Below are positions 7,104 to 15,794 of a stretch of DNA of 16,686 bases, piece by piece. The notes under the pieces were generated by a model, which worked only from the letters and a program-made list of their open reading frames with translations, was not told where the DNA came from and did no database searches. Made by a program: the position numbers and the translations under genes. Location: the NCBI GenBank assembly GCA_023415515.1, contig JAEZKH010000142.1, positions 1 to 16,686 of the forward strand, given 5' to 3'. Origin of the DNA: Actinomycetes bacterium (GTDB lineage Bacteria > Actinomycetota > Actinomycetes > Mycobacteriales > Mycobacteriaceae). Numbering within the stretch: the first letter of the stretch is position 1; every line of letters starts with the position of its first letter.

Positions 7104-10100
7104 GTGGCGGTGCACAACGAGATCGAGTTCGAAAAAGAGATCGCCGAATACCTGGCCGCCCGCGGCTGGCTCTACTCCCCCAACGGCGCCGACTACGACA
7201 AGGAACGCGCGCTGTTCCCCACCGATGTGCTCGGTTGGCTGGCAGATACTCAGCCCGAGCAGCTGGCCAAGGTCGTTAAACCGGGCTCCGGTGGCACCGC
7301 CAAGCAGGAGGCCCAGCTGCTGGATCGGATCGTGAAAATTCTTGATACCCCAATGGATAACGGCGGCGGCACCCTGAATCTACTGCGTAAAGGGTTCTCG
7401 CACCTGTCGGCGAAATTCGAGATGTGCGTGTTCAAACCCGAATCGACGCTCAATGCGAAACGCAACGCCGACTACGATGCGGTCCGGGTGAGGGTGATGC
7501 GCCAGGTGCGCTTCTCCACCGCTGATGAGCGGTCGGTGGATCTGGTGTTCTTCATCAACGGACTACCCGTCGCGACTGCGGAACTGAAGACCGACTTCAC
7601 CCAAACCATCACTGACGCTATCAACCAGTACAAGACCACGCGGCAACCCAAAGACGCTGCAACCGGAAGGATTCAGCCGCTGTTCGTGTCCGGAGCTCGG
7701 GCGCTGGTGCATTTCGCGGTGACCGAGAACGAGGTGTGGATGACCACTGGCCTCGCCGGCCAGAAAACCCACTTCCTGCCGTTCAACCGTGGCGCGGAAG
7801 ACGGCGGGGCAGGCAACCCACCCAACTCTGACGGCCCCCGCACCGCCTACCTATGGGAGCGGGTGCTGCAGCGCGATGCCTGGCTCAACATCTTCGGCCG
7901 GCTCATGTACATCAAGCACGAGTCGACCACCGACCCGATCAGCGGCAAGACCACCAAGTCGTCGTCGTTGCGGTTCCCGCGGTTCCACCAGTGGGAAGCG
8001 GTCACCGAGCTGGCGGTCGCGGTGACCACTGAGGGTGTCGGCAAGCGGTACCTGATTCAGCACTCAGCGGGGTCGGGGAAGACCGATTCGATCGCCTGGA
8101 CGGCACACCGGATGGCACGCCTGCAGGTCGACAACCAGAAGGTGTTCGACTCGGTGATCGTGGTGACCGATCGCAACGTCCTCGACGCGCAACTCAAGGA
8201 CGCGATCAAACAGATCGACAATGATCAGGGCATCGTCGTCGCGGTTGACAATACCGAGGGCGCCAAAGCGGGAACGCTGGCAAAAGCACTCTTGGACGGC
8301 AAGCTGATCATCGTCGTCACCATTCAGACATTTCCGTTCGCGATGAAAGCGATCCGAGAGAACAAAGGACTCAAAGGCAAGACATTCGCCGTCATTGCGG
8401 ATGAGGCGCACTCGTCGCAATCCGGACAGACCGCCGCACAGCTGAAAGCGGTGTTGACGGCCGAGGAGATCGACGAGATCAACAACGGCGGCGAGGTCGA
8501 CATCGAAGCGGTTCTGGCCGCCGAAGCGACCGAGCGCGCAGAGTCGACCAGCATCTCCTACTTCGCGTTCACCGCCACTCCGAAGGGGAAGACGCTGGAG
8601 CTGTTCGGCCGCGAACCGGCCGACGGTGGCAACCCGGTGCCGTTCCACGTCTATACGATGAAGCAAGCGATTGCGGAGGGGTACATCCTCGATGTGCTGA
8701 CCGGCTACCACTCGTTCAAGCTGGCCTTCCAGATCGGCCAGACAGCCGGCGGAGAAACCGAAGTCGATCAGTCCCAGGCAAGCAAAGAGGTCATGCGGTG
8801 GGTCAAACTGAACCCACAGACGATCGCCCAGAAGGCCGCGATCATCGTCGAGCACTTCCGCGAGAACGTCGCGCATCTGCTCGATGGCCACGCCAAAGCA
8901 ATGGTGGTCGCTGATTCCCGCAAGGCCGCGGTGCGTTACAAGCTAGCGATCGACAAGTTCGTCACCAGTAAAGGTTACGGCTACGGCACCCTGGTGGCCT
9001 TCTCGGGCAGTGTGCGGGATCCCGAGTCAGGGCCCGGTGACTTCACTGAGTCCACGATGAACCCCGGTGTGCACGATCTGCGCACCGCGTTTCGTGCTGA
9101 CCAGTACCGAGTGATGATCGTGGCCAACAAGTTTCAGACCGGGTTCGATCAGCCGCTGCTATGCGCGATGTACGTCGACAGGATCCTGTCCGGCGTCACC
9201 GCCGTGCAGACCCTGTCGCGACTGAACCGCACCTATCGCACACCGTCAGGGGTACAGAAAACGTCGGCACTGACCCAAGTCGTCGATTTCGTCAACGAGC
9301 CGGCTGCAATTCGCGAGTCGTTCGAGCCGTACTACACCGACGCGTACCTGGAAACCGCGACCGACCCAAACTTGGTTCACGACTTAGCCGCCAAACTCGA
9401 CATCGCCGCGGTCTATACGCAGGACGAGATCGACCGGTGCGCTGAAGCGGACTTGCGCGGCAGCCACAGCAAGCTCACCGCTGCGGTCGACCCGGGAAAG
9501 AAGCGCTTCGCCGAGCGCTACCAGGCGGCGCTTCTGGACAACGGCGGCGAGGGCGATAAGGCCGCGATCGCAGAGCTCGACATGTTCCGCAAGGACGTCG
9601 GATCCTTCGTGAGGCTGTACGGCTTCATGAGCCAGATCATCAACTACGGCGACCCGGAGCTGGAGAAGAAGCAGATCTACCTGCGCAACCTGGAACGGGT
9701 GATCCAGCCAGAGAACTACACCGCCCCCATCGACCTGTCCGATGTCGTGCTCAAGCAGGTCAAGCAGATTGACCGCGGCCGCATCGACATCAGCCTCGGC
9801 ACACGAGTTGGCCTGTCCGGCGTGACGGCGGCGGGTTCCGGTGAGAAACGTGATCCCAAGATGGTCGCGTTCCAGCAGGTGCTCGACCGGCTCAACGACC
9901 TTTTCGGCTCAGAAGACTTCACCGAGTCACAGAAGGTGTCCTTCCTGGAGGCGCTGCTGCGAACCCTGCTCGACGACGCGGCGCTCGTACAGCAGGCAAA
10001 AGTCAACTCCACCAAGCAATTTGTCGAGTCGCCTGACTTCGATGACGCCGTGACCGGCGCCGTCGCCGACAACCAAGGTGCGCATGAGAAAATGAGCGAC

Positions 10101-10223
10101 TACTTCTTCACCAACGCTCCCGGCCGTACGCACCTAATCTCCGACATCGCGAAGTGGTTCTATCAAGTCGTCACCGACGAACGTGTCAGCGTCGACCCGG
10201 ATCTTGTCGAACGACCGATCTGA
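7104..10223 (+). CDS. hsdR: HsdR, type I restriction endonuclease/translocase subunit
   Basis: HsdR pulls DNA through the complex using ATP and cuts it at a distance when the site is unmethylated. The 1039-residue product has an N-terminal PD-(D/E)XK nuclease (D146 in SVDLVFF, then E160-L-K162) followed by a DINQYK-like helix. Two RecA-like motor domains follow, with Walker A HSAGSGKT (320-327), DEAH box D433-H436 and SYFAFTATPKGKTLELFG. Later helicase motifs include NKFQTGFDQPLLCAMYVD and AVQTLSRLNRTYR, then a helical C-terminal part that contacts the methylase. The frame stays open upstream into hsdS, but the GTG at 7104, two bases after the hsdS stop and 7 bases after GAGGTGG, fits the family start (MAVHNEIEFEKEIAEYL). 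Nothing is missing. Confidence 0.95.
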   Translation: MAVHNEIEFEKEIAEYLAARGWLYSPNGADYDKERALFPTDVLGWLADTQPEQLAKVVKPGSGGTAKQEAQLLDRIVKILDTPMDNGGGTLNLLRKGFSHLSAKFEMCVFKPESTLNAKRNADYDAVRVRVMRQVRFSTADERSVDLVFFINGLPVATAELKTDFTQTITDAINQYKTTRQPKDAATGRIQPLFVSGARALVHFAVTENEVWMTTGLAGQKTHFLPFNRGAEDGGAGNPPNSDGPRTAYLWERVLQRDAWLNIFGRLMYIKHESTTDPISGKTTKSSSLRFPRFHQWEAVTELAVAVTTEGVGKRYLIQHSAGSGKTDSIAWTAHRMARLQVDNQKVFDSVIVVTDRNVLDAQLKDAIKQIDNDQGIVVAVDNTEGAKAGTLAKALLDGKLIIVVTIQTFPFAMKAIRENKGLKGKTFAVIADEAHSSQSGQTAAQLKAVLTAEEIDEINNGGEVDIEAVLAAEATERAESTSISYFAFTATPKGKTLELFGREPADGGNPVPFHVYTMKQAIAEGYILDVLTGYHSFKLAFQIGQTAGGETEVDQSQASKEVMRWVKLNPQTIAQKAAIIVEHFRENVAHLLDGHAKAMVVADSRKAAVRYKLAIDKFVTSKGYGYGTLVAFSGSVRDPESGPGDFTESTMNPGVHDLRTAFRADQYRVMIVANKFQTGFDQPLLCAMYVDRILSGVTAVQTLSRLNRTYRTPSGVQKTSALTQVVDFVNEPAAIRESFEPYYTDAYLETATDPNLVHDLAAKLDIAAVYTQDEIDRCAEADLRGSHSKLTAAVDPGKKRFAERYQAALLDNGGEGDKAAIAELDMFRKDVGSFVRLYGFMSQIINYGDPELEKKQIYLRNLERVIQPENYTAPIDLSDVVLKQVKQIDRGRIDISLGTRVGLSGVTAAGSGEKRDPKMVAFQQVLDRLNDLFGSEDFTESQKVSFLEALLRTLLDDAALVQQAKVNSTKQFVESPDFDDAVTGAVADNQGAHEKMSDYFFTNAPGRTHLISDIAKWFYQVVTDERVSVDPDLVERPI

Positions 10224-10280
10224 ACCACCCCGGTGCTGCGCTGCCACAGTGCACAACGCCTCGCTCGAAAGGCTTAGCCA

Positions 10281-10309
10281 TGGACGCTCACGACGACACT
10301 TCCTATCGT
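10281..10309 (+). promoter_or_regulatory. Candidate promoter for the Gabija-like operon
   Basis: TGGACG at 10281-10286 (4 of 6 matches to the TTGACA -35) is followed by a 17-base spacer and TATCGT at 10304-10309 (TANNNT). Transcription would start at about 10316, only a few bases before the ATG at 10323, giving a nearly leaderless message. This would let the ATPase-helicase pair be transcribed apart from hsdMSR, which ends 99 bases before. Confidence 0.4.
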
Positions 10310-10322
10310 CCTGGAAATCGGC

Positions 10323-11948
10323 ATGCGAATTAGCCGCATCGAGATCGCGAACCACAGCCGAATTCGCGATCTCGCGCTTGAAGTGCGCGGTCACGCCGTC
10401 ATTGTGGGTGCTAACGATGTCGGTAAGAGCTCAGTGCTGCGGCTCCTAAACCTGTTACTTGGCTCGACTACCGCCACGCTATATCAACAACTCGGGATCT
10501 CAGACCTGCGTGATCCAACGGCGGACCTTGCGGTGGAGGTCACGCTAATCGACTTCGACGACGCAGACCGCACCCTGTTCACAAGCGAAATTGATGTGAA
10601 TGCGGCCGACAAGAGCGAGACGCTGCGCATACGGATGACAGCGAGTCCAGATCCCGACGATGCGCAAGGAGTAAATGTCCGTCGCTGGTTTCCAGATGCG
10701 GGGCATCAGCGCGCGCCGAGCCGCGATCAACTCCTTCGCATCGGATGGCGGTACTTGCCAGCGAACCGCAACGCATCTTCGGCTGCCCTCGACGGTCCGA
10801 ATAGCGCGTTGCAGACGCTCCTTCGCGCGATTGAACTTGGGACCGAACGCAGTGAGTTGGCCGACTTGCTTGCAGGATTCAATACGAAGCTAGAAGCCAG
10901 CACGGCAATCGGTGAACTTCGCGCCAATGCAGCATCACACCTTTCGAAGGCAATGCCGCGGACTGTCGGCAAGGACGACCTATCAGTGCGGACTGCTTCG
11001 GACCCCGACGAAGACGTACTGGGTGGTGTGTCGATGTTCTTCAAAGTTGACGACCAACACGTGCCGATGACTGCGCAGTCTGACGGTCTGCGCCAGCTCG
11101 TGTTGATGACGCTATTCGACTTAGCGGAGGGCACGGCGAACGTCGTATCCATCGATGAGCCCGAGCTCCATCTCCATCCATCTAGCCAACGCACCGTGGC
11201 GGAACTTTTTAGTACCGCCGGCAATCAGAAGCTGTTGGTGACGCACTCTCCGTTTATCGTGCAGCGTTTCGAGCCAGCTGACGTAATCGCAGTCAACCGC
11301 GACGGCGTCTGTCACCAAATTCCCAACGAAAGGCTTAGCGCGGTCGAGAAGGAACGCATCAACTGGTGGTCCCCACGCCTTATCGAAGTACTTACCGCCC
11401 GATACGTTGTTGTCGTTGAGGGACTCACTGATCGGGTCATTGTCGAACGAGCCGCCGAGCTGGCCGGGATCGCTCTGGATCGTATTGGGGCGGTTGTCTT
11501 CGACATCGACGGCGCCCATAAGTTCCCCCACGTCTACCGCTTAATAGGCTCCGCTGGGTTCAACGTGCAGCTACTCGGCTTGGTCGACGAAAAGGAAAAG
11601 GCAGTGTGGCATGGCGCCATCGGCGGAAAGCCCGCCCGCGTCTTCGGCACCACGCTATTCGTCTCCGCCCCGGACCTTGAGGCCGAAGTCTGCGCCGCCT
11701 TCGGGGGTCCCGCCGCGGCCCAAGGGTTGATCGACGGCGGCTACTGCAAGAAGGACGACATTCTGAAATCGGCTGGCGTAGCGGAGCTCGACGCCGTCAC
11801 CGCCGAGTCAGCGGCAGCATACTGCCGCGCTGGGAAGGTAAGCGCTGCAACTGCTTTGGCTTCACAACTAGACGCCGCAACCGCGGCTAACATATCCAGT
11901 GTCGACGCACTTCTGCAGCGCCTTGTCAGCCTGGATGGCGCCTCGTGA
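10323..11948 (+). CDS. gajA: GajA-like OLD-family ATPase with TOPRIM nuclease domain
   Basis: The 541-residue protein has an ABC/SMC-type ATPase domain (about residues 1-350) and a TOPRIM nuclease domain (about 360-460). The ATPase motifs are Walker A GANDVGKSS (G29-S37), signature-like SDGLRQ (253-258), Walker B SIDEPELHLHP (D278, E279) and H308 in VTHSPF. The TOPRIM part has E366 and D370 in VVVVEGLTDR, the DIDGAHKFPHVYRLI segment and LGLVDEKEK. In Gabija (GajA) and class 2 OLD proteins such a subunit nicks DNA and is inhibited by nucleotides until a phage depletes them. The stop overlaps the start of a UvrD-like helicase gene, the arrangement that defines Gabija. One oddity: where the family usually shows DxD, this protein has D422-E-K-E425. 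It also uses several TTA leucine codons (10455, 11121, 11541), rare in high-GC actinobacteria, suggesting transfer. Length is close to GajA (578 in B. cereus). Confidence 0.85.
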   Translation: MRISRIEIANHSRIRDLALEVRGHAVIVGANDVGKSSVLRLLNLLLGSTTATLYQQLGISDLRDPTADLAVEVTLIDFDDADRTLFTSEIDVNAADKSETLRIRMTASPDPDDAQGVNVRRWFPDAGHQRAPSRDQLLRIGWRYLPANRNASSAALDGPNSALQTLLRAIELGTERSELADLLAGFNTKLEASTAIGELRANAASHLSKAMPRTVGKDDLSVRTASDPDEDVLGGVSMFFKVDDQHVPMTAQSDGLRQLVLMTLFDLAEGTANVVSIDEPELHLHPSSQRTVAELFSTAGNQKLLVTHSPFIVQRFEPADVIAVNRDGVCHQIPNERLSAVEKERINWWSPRLIEVLTARYVVVVEGLTDRVIVERAAELAGIALDRIGAVVFDIDGAHKFPHVYRLIGSAGFNVQLLGLVDEKEKAVWHGAIGGKPARVFGTTLFVSAPDLEAEVCAAFGGPAAAQGLIDGGYCKKDDILKSAGVAELDAVTAESAAAYCRAGKVSAATALASQLDAATAANISSVDALLQRLVSLDGAS

Positions 11949-13615
11949 CCAGTCCGCACGATCCTCAACAGGTCGCTGCATCCAGCTCCGAGCCCAACCT
12001 GCTTGTGATCGCGCCGCCCGGATGCGGGAAAACCGAGCTACTCGCGATGCGTGCTGTCGAGCTAATCCCTAGGCTGCGTACTCACCAGAAGATCCTCGCC
12101 CTGACCTTTACCAACCGTGCGAAGGCCAATCTCAGCGAGCGGCTGCGACAACTCCTGGGACCTCAACGTTTCCGCCGTTACGTGACCGTGCACAACTTCC
12201 ACGGACATGCGGCCGACCTCATCAAGTCTCATGGCCGCACCCTCGGGCTTGACCCCGCGGCTCTAAGATTTCCGACTACACAGACCCTCGGCAAGGCGTT
12301 GAAAGAGCTGTCTGACGATGCCGATGCAAACCGCGCTGCAGAAGAGCTGCTGGGGAAGGTCAAACGCGAAGTCCGCAACGACGACGAGGTGGCCGCAGCG
12401 CTTGACCAGTCCGGCGATGCCCTCGCCGTTCGCGTCGAACGCGAGCGGGTCAGTCGTGGTCAGCTGCACTACGACGACCTACTACGCCACGCGCAACAAT
12501 TGCTGCGTATCGACGAGATTGCCAACCTCTACCAGCAGCACTACGGCGCTGTGCTTGTCGATGAGTTTCAGGACCTATCGAACCAGCAGCTCGACGTCGT
12601 CCTCCGCACGAGCACGATGTGGCGAACGTTCGCCGGCGACCCGCTTCAAGGGATCTACTCATGGGCTGGCGCTGATCCGACGAATGTCGAAGCTCGGCTG
12701 CGAGCCCTATGCGGCCAGCCGGTTGAGCTGACCGTCTCCTACAGGTCATCGCCGGCCGTCTTAGGTGTAGTGAATCGAATGGCCGCGACCATGGGTGCCA
12801 AACCGCTCACAGCATATGACCCGGATGCATGGCCCAACGGTGGTGCCGCCGCTGCGCTGGCTTTCGGCGACCGCGCCGTTGAAGCCGACTTCGTGTGCAC
12901 GACCGCGGCCACTATTGCCGCGGCCGACTCCGCTGCGTCGATCGGCATCATCACACGGTCGGCGGGTCGTCGTACCGTCATTGACCAAACGTTCGCGGCC
13001 ATGCCAGACGTACTATGCCGGCGCTGGGACCTTGCGATCGATGACCCACTCGTTCGCAATCGAATCCGCAGTGTAGTTTCCGGGCTGCCGAGAGGCGCCA
13101 CCGTTGATGATGCACGACACGCCGCGCTAAAGGCGCTGGAGCCCAACGACATTGATACTGCCGAAGATCTTGGCAATGCGTTCGACCAGTTGGCCGAACA
13201 AGGCGGCGGCGACGCCTCCGTCCGGCATGTGTTGTCGCGTTTTCGACATGCCGACGATAGCGACATCGCTGTTGGGCCTGGCGTGCACTTGCTAAATGCG
13301 CATACGGGCAAGGGTCAACAGTTCGACTGGGCGTTCGTGTGCGGTCTGGAGGTTGGGCAGGTGCCTAGCTACTTCGCGAAGACCCCGGAGGCGGTCGCCG
13401 AGGAGAAGCGCGTCCTATTGGTCATGTTGTCGCGTGCACGGCACGGTCTCGTGGTAACCCGCGTACATACGGCGAACGGTCGGTATGGACCGTTCCAGGT
13501 GGATGCGAGCCCCTGGTTCGCCGACCTCCAAGCGTCTGCAGTCGTTAACGGCGAGGAATTGGCCAGTCAGATAGACGCTCTTTATCAGACCGGAAAAGTG
13601 GAGGAAGCTTCGTGA
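11945..13615 (+). CDS. gajB: GajB-like UvrD/PcrA-family SF1 helicase
   Basis: The 556-residue product has a complete set of SF1A helicase motifs: Q motif DPQQVAA, Walker A APPGCGKT (23-30), motif Ia LTFTNRAKANLSERL, motif II VDEFQD (D206-D210), motif III GDPLQGIYSWAGA (from G231), motif IV SYRSSP (R267), motif V HTGKGQQFDWAFV (from H453) and motif VI LSRARHG (R497, R499). The protein is shorter than UvrD/PcrA (about 700) and matches the smaller GajB-type helicases, which lack most accessory subdomains. In Gabija, GajB is thought to act on nicked or single-stranded DNA, raise nucleotide consumption and form a supramolecular complex with GajA. The GTG start overlaps the gajA stop (GTGA), with GGATGG 6 bases before it, so the two are translationally coupled. 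A general repair helicase is less likely given this partner and the island context. Confidence 0.87.
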   Translation: MTSPHDPQQVAASSSEPNLLVIAPPGCGKTELLAMRAVELIPRLRTHQKILALTFTNRAKANLSERLRQLLGPQRFRRYVTVHNFHGHAADLIKSHGRTLGLDPAALRFPTTQTLGKALKELSDDADANRAAEELLGKVKREVRNDDEVAAALDQSGDALAVRVERERVSRGQLHYDDLLRHAQQLLRIDEIANLYQQHYGAVLVDEFQDLSNQQLDVVLRTSTMWRTFAGDPLQGIYSWAGADPTNVEARLRALCGQPVELTVSYRSSPAVLGVVNRMAATMGAKPLTAYDPDAWPNGGAAAALAFGDRAVEADFVCTTAATIAAADSAASIGIITRSAGRRTVIDQTFAAMPDVLCRRWDLAIDDPLVRNRIRSVVSGLPRGATVDDARHAALKALEPNDIDTAEDLGNAFDQLAEQGGGDASVRHVLSRFRHADDSDIAVGPGVHLLNAHTGKGQQFDWAFVCGLEVGQVPSYFAKTPEAVAEEKRVLLVMLSRARHGLVVTRVHTANGRYGPFQVDASPWFADLQASAVVNGEELASQIDALYQTGKVEEAS

Positions 13616-13661
13616 TGCTGAGTGTCTCCAGCTAATTGGGGCGTGGCCTTCACGAGGGTCA

Positions 13662-14651
13662 GTGGCTCAGCTGTCAAGAGGGAAGGGGAGAAGCTTGCGT
13701 CGTTCACCATCAGCGCAAGTAGCCACCGATGGGGTGACCTATACGAAGATGGTTCTTGAAACGCAGTTGCGGTGGCTATTTCGCGAGCAACCTACCGAGG
13801 ACTATGGCATCGATGCACATACGGAGGTGGTTGACGGCGAGGAAGTTACTGGTCGTCTTCTTGCGCTTCAAATTAAGAGCGGATCAAGTTGGTTCAAGGA
13901 GCTCGCGACCGGCGGTTGGTGGTTCCGGCCTGATACCGAGCACGTTCGTTACTGGCTGGACCACTCCTTGCCGGTTATCGCGGTTCTGTACAACCCGGAG
14001 AGCCAGAAGTGTTACTGGCAGGCGGTGACTCTGGCAACGCTTGAGCAAACTAGTAAGGGCGGATGGAGACTGCTTATCCCTGAACGGCACGAGTTGAATG
14101 CGAGCGCTGCCGAGCAGCTCCGAGAAGCGGCCGAGGGCGCTCCCTACGAACTGCGTCTACGACAGCTGCAACTTGCGAAGCCGTGGATGACATTGTTAGA
14201 GAACGGGAATCGCCTTGTCGTGGATGTCGAGGAGTGGGTCAATAAGTCCTCTGGGCGCAGTGCAATTAGCCTTGGAATCGATAATGAGGACGGAGGCCCA
14301 ATCGAGAATCTTGCGACGTGGGGAGTTCTGAAAGGTTCGGCCAGTTACGCCAACGTACTGCCGCAGCTGTTTGCTTGGGCGGCCCTTCATGTACACGCTG
14401 AAACATATGATGACGCTGAGTACGACGAGTACCTGAGCAACTGCACGTACGTGGATCGGGAGGGCGACCGTATCGTGATGGAGGACTTCGACTCTTGGAG
14501 ATCCGCAAGATCGAACGAGGGTTTGAGGCCGTATGCGCGCGAGGCCGATGAAGTCGACCATTGGAGACTCGAACTCGGCCTCAATGATTTGGGTAGAGCA
14601 TTTCTTCGGGTCGATAGTTTTGCAGCGCACGGCGCAAGGCTGTTGACATGA
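13662..14651 (+). CDS. DUF4365-domain protein, predicted PD-(D/E)XK-like nuclease
   Basis: The first about 150 residues match the DUF4365 pattern: E33 in VLETQLRWLF, then YGIDAHTEV with D51, then LLALQIKSG with Q70-I-K72. E...D...QxK is the layout of a PD-(D/E)XK nuclease core, so DNA cleavage is a reasonable prediction. DUF4365 domains are often found in defence-linked proteins (family knowledge). The C-terminal half (about 165-329) is unrecognised, with many acidic and Trp residues and no membrane segment. It lies 46 bases after gajB on the same strand with no promoter or terminator seen between, so it is probably cotranscribed. The GTG at 13662 follows GAGGGT; a TTG at 13695, after GGAAGGGGAG, is a real alternative start that removes 11 residues. 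The base composition is lower in GC than hsdMR. Domain call is fairly sure; role is inferred. Confidence 0.8.
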   Translation: MAQLSRGKGRSLRRSPSAQVATDGVTYTKMVLETQLRWLFREQPTEDYGIDAHTEVVDGEEVTGRLLALQIKSGSSWFKELATGGWWFRPDTEHVRYWLDHSLPVIAVLYNPESQKCYWQAVTLATLEQTSKGGWRLLIPERHELNASAAEQLREAAEGAPYELRLRQLQLAKPWMTLLENGNRLVVDVEEWVNKSSGRSAISLGIDNEDGGPIENLATWGVLKGSASYANVLPQLFAWAALHVHAETYDDAEYDEYLSNCTYVDREGDRIVMEDFDSWRSARSNEGLRPYAREADEVDHWRLELGLNDLGRAFLRVDSFAAHGARLLT

Positions 14652-14722
14652 CTATGAACGTGTGGCCTGTGCCTGGAGCAAAGTGGCCTATGGTGCGAAA
14701 GAGCACGGCGTGGAGAGTGTAG
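14648..14722 (+). CDS. Possible 24-aa small ORF overlapping the DUF4365 stop
   Basis: An ATG overlaps the DUF4365 stop as ATGA and opens a 24-residue frame (MTMNVWPVPGAKWPMVRKST...). The overlap would allow translation by coupling. The peptide has no recognisable motif, is basic and Trp-containing, and no ribosome binding site is evident other than termination-reinitiation. It may be noise. The rest of the 168-base gap to the convergent XRE-peptidase gene shows no clear terminator. Confidence 0.2.
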   Translation: MTMNVWPVPGAKWPMVRKSTAWRV

Positions 14723-14819
14723 ATGGCTGACGGGCCTGGTGAACTGAACCACCCGAGTGGGGCCATTTGAGGTGTTCGTGACTGACAACGAGAAACCCGC
14801 GATACAGATGCGCCGTAGA

Positions 14820-15794
14820 TCACACAACCCTTAGGTGGCTCCAGTTGATCAGCGCTGCGAGGTGCTTAGTGTTAATGCCGAAATTTTCTGCGACTGCTGC
14901 GGTCCCACCGTTAACTTCAACAAGCCGAGGAAGCAGAGTGCCGGTGCTCGCCCTGAACTCACCGGGTTCTGATCGACGCCACTTCGAGGTTTGGATCTGC
15001 AACGCGCGGTAGCGGGCGTCGTCGATGTACTCCAGCTCGTGGGCGCGATAGATCGTTGCTGCGATGGACATCCCCCAAGCGTTCTTCAGCGAAATGAAAT
15101 CCTGCAACTTGACCTTGTCGACCATGGCGGCGTCGAAGTCATCCTGCGGGAACAGCAATGCTCCGGCGAATCGGTTAGCTTCGCGTTCAACATTGTCATG
15201 GTGCCGGTTGTGGAGAGTGAGGTGTCCGCACTCATGTGCGAGGCCGAAACGAAAGCGGTCACCGGGCGCTGAGGGGTCGATACCGATGACAGGGACGCCG
15301 TTAACCCACGCAGAAAGCCCGTCGACGCCAGCGAGCCCAGCAATGGGGATGATGCACACCCCTGCCCGTTCAATCAGTGATGTCAGGTTGCGGATCGGGC
15401 CAGATTCTTCCTGCCCCAGTATTGTCCGCAATTCCGCGGCTCGTTCTTCTACGTCTTGAAACGTGTGCACCGCGTCCAGCTCCAGCAGTTTCGATCTCGG
15501 CGCCTTGGGTGTGATGGCCACGAGCTCAGCGAAGACCTCACCAGCTAGCCGCAGTAGCTCCTTCGCGCGGTTCTTGGCCGCGACGAGGGTTGACGCCCGG
15601 GCGCGGTGCATAGGAGCCGACATATCAGGAAGTTCAAGGCGCTCGTTGCTGTATCCAATTGAGCTGAGGTCACCATTGAATGGTCGGCGGCCGCTCTCAA
15701 TGGCAGACACCATCGCAGTCGACATTCCCAGCAGCTCGGCAAGATCTGTCTGGTTCAGTCCCTCGATGTCCCGGTAAGCGCGCAGCCTGTTCAC
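14820..15794 (-). CDS. XRE-type HTH regulator fused to ImmA/IrrE-family HExxH metallopeptidase
   Basis: The 324-residue protein joins an XRE helix-turn-helix (about residues 5-39, GLNQTDLAELLGMSTAMVSAIESGRRP) to a COG2856/M78-type peptidase domain (about 115-250). The zinc motif is intact: H187-E188-C-G-H191 in FGLAHECGHLTLHNR, with the usual third-ligand region NVEREANRFAGALLFP (E203/E205) downstream. The C-terminal about 75 residues are not recognised. Family members such as ImmA of ICEBs1 and IrrE/DdrO-type proteases cut repressors after a stress signal; fused XRE-M78 proteins also occur in toxin-antitoxin-like pairs. The GTG start overlaps the stop of the preceding gene (GTGA on the minus strand), so both are made together. 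It is convergent to the DUF4365 gene. Substrate is unknown; the neighbour product or its own HTH target are candidates. Confidence 0.88.
   Translation of the reverse strand: MNRLRAYRDIEGLNQTDLAELLGMSTAMVSAIESGRRPFNGDLSSIGYSNERLELPDMSAPMHRARASTLVAAKNRAKELLRLAGEVFAELVAITPKAPRSKLLELDAVHTFQDVEERAAELRTILGQEESGPIRNLTSLIERAGVCIIPIAGLAGVDGLSAWVNGVPVIGIDPSAPGDRFRFGLAHECGHLTLHNRHHDNVEREANRFAGALLFPQDDFDAAMVDKVKLQDFISLKNAWGMSIAATIYRAHELEYIDDARYRALQIQTSKWRRSEPGEFRASTGTLLPRLVEVNGGTAAVAENFGINTKHLAALINWSHLRVV

Noticed and set aside
8064..8891. 275-codon minus-strand frame
   Set aside because: Antisense to the motor domains of hsdR; no domain is recognisable in it.
10280..10333. 17-codon ORF (MDAHDDTSYRPGNRHAN) just before gajA
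   Set aside because: Its ATG coincides with the proposed -35 element and the peptide looks random; a promoter explains the stretch better.
10266..11339. 13-base repeat CGAAAGGCTTAGC at 10266 and 11327
   Set aside because: A few exact 13-mers are expected by chance in a window of this size, and the second copy is inside gajA coding sequence.
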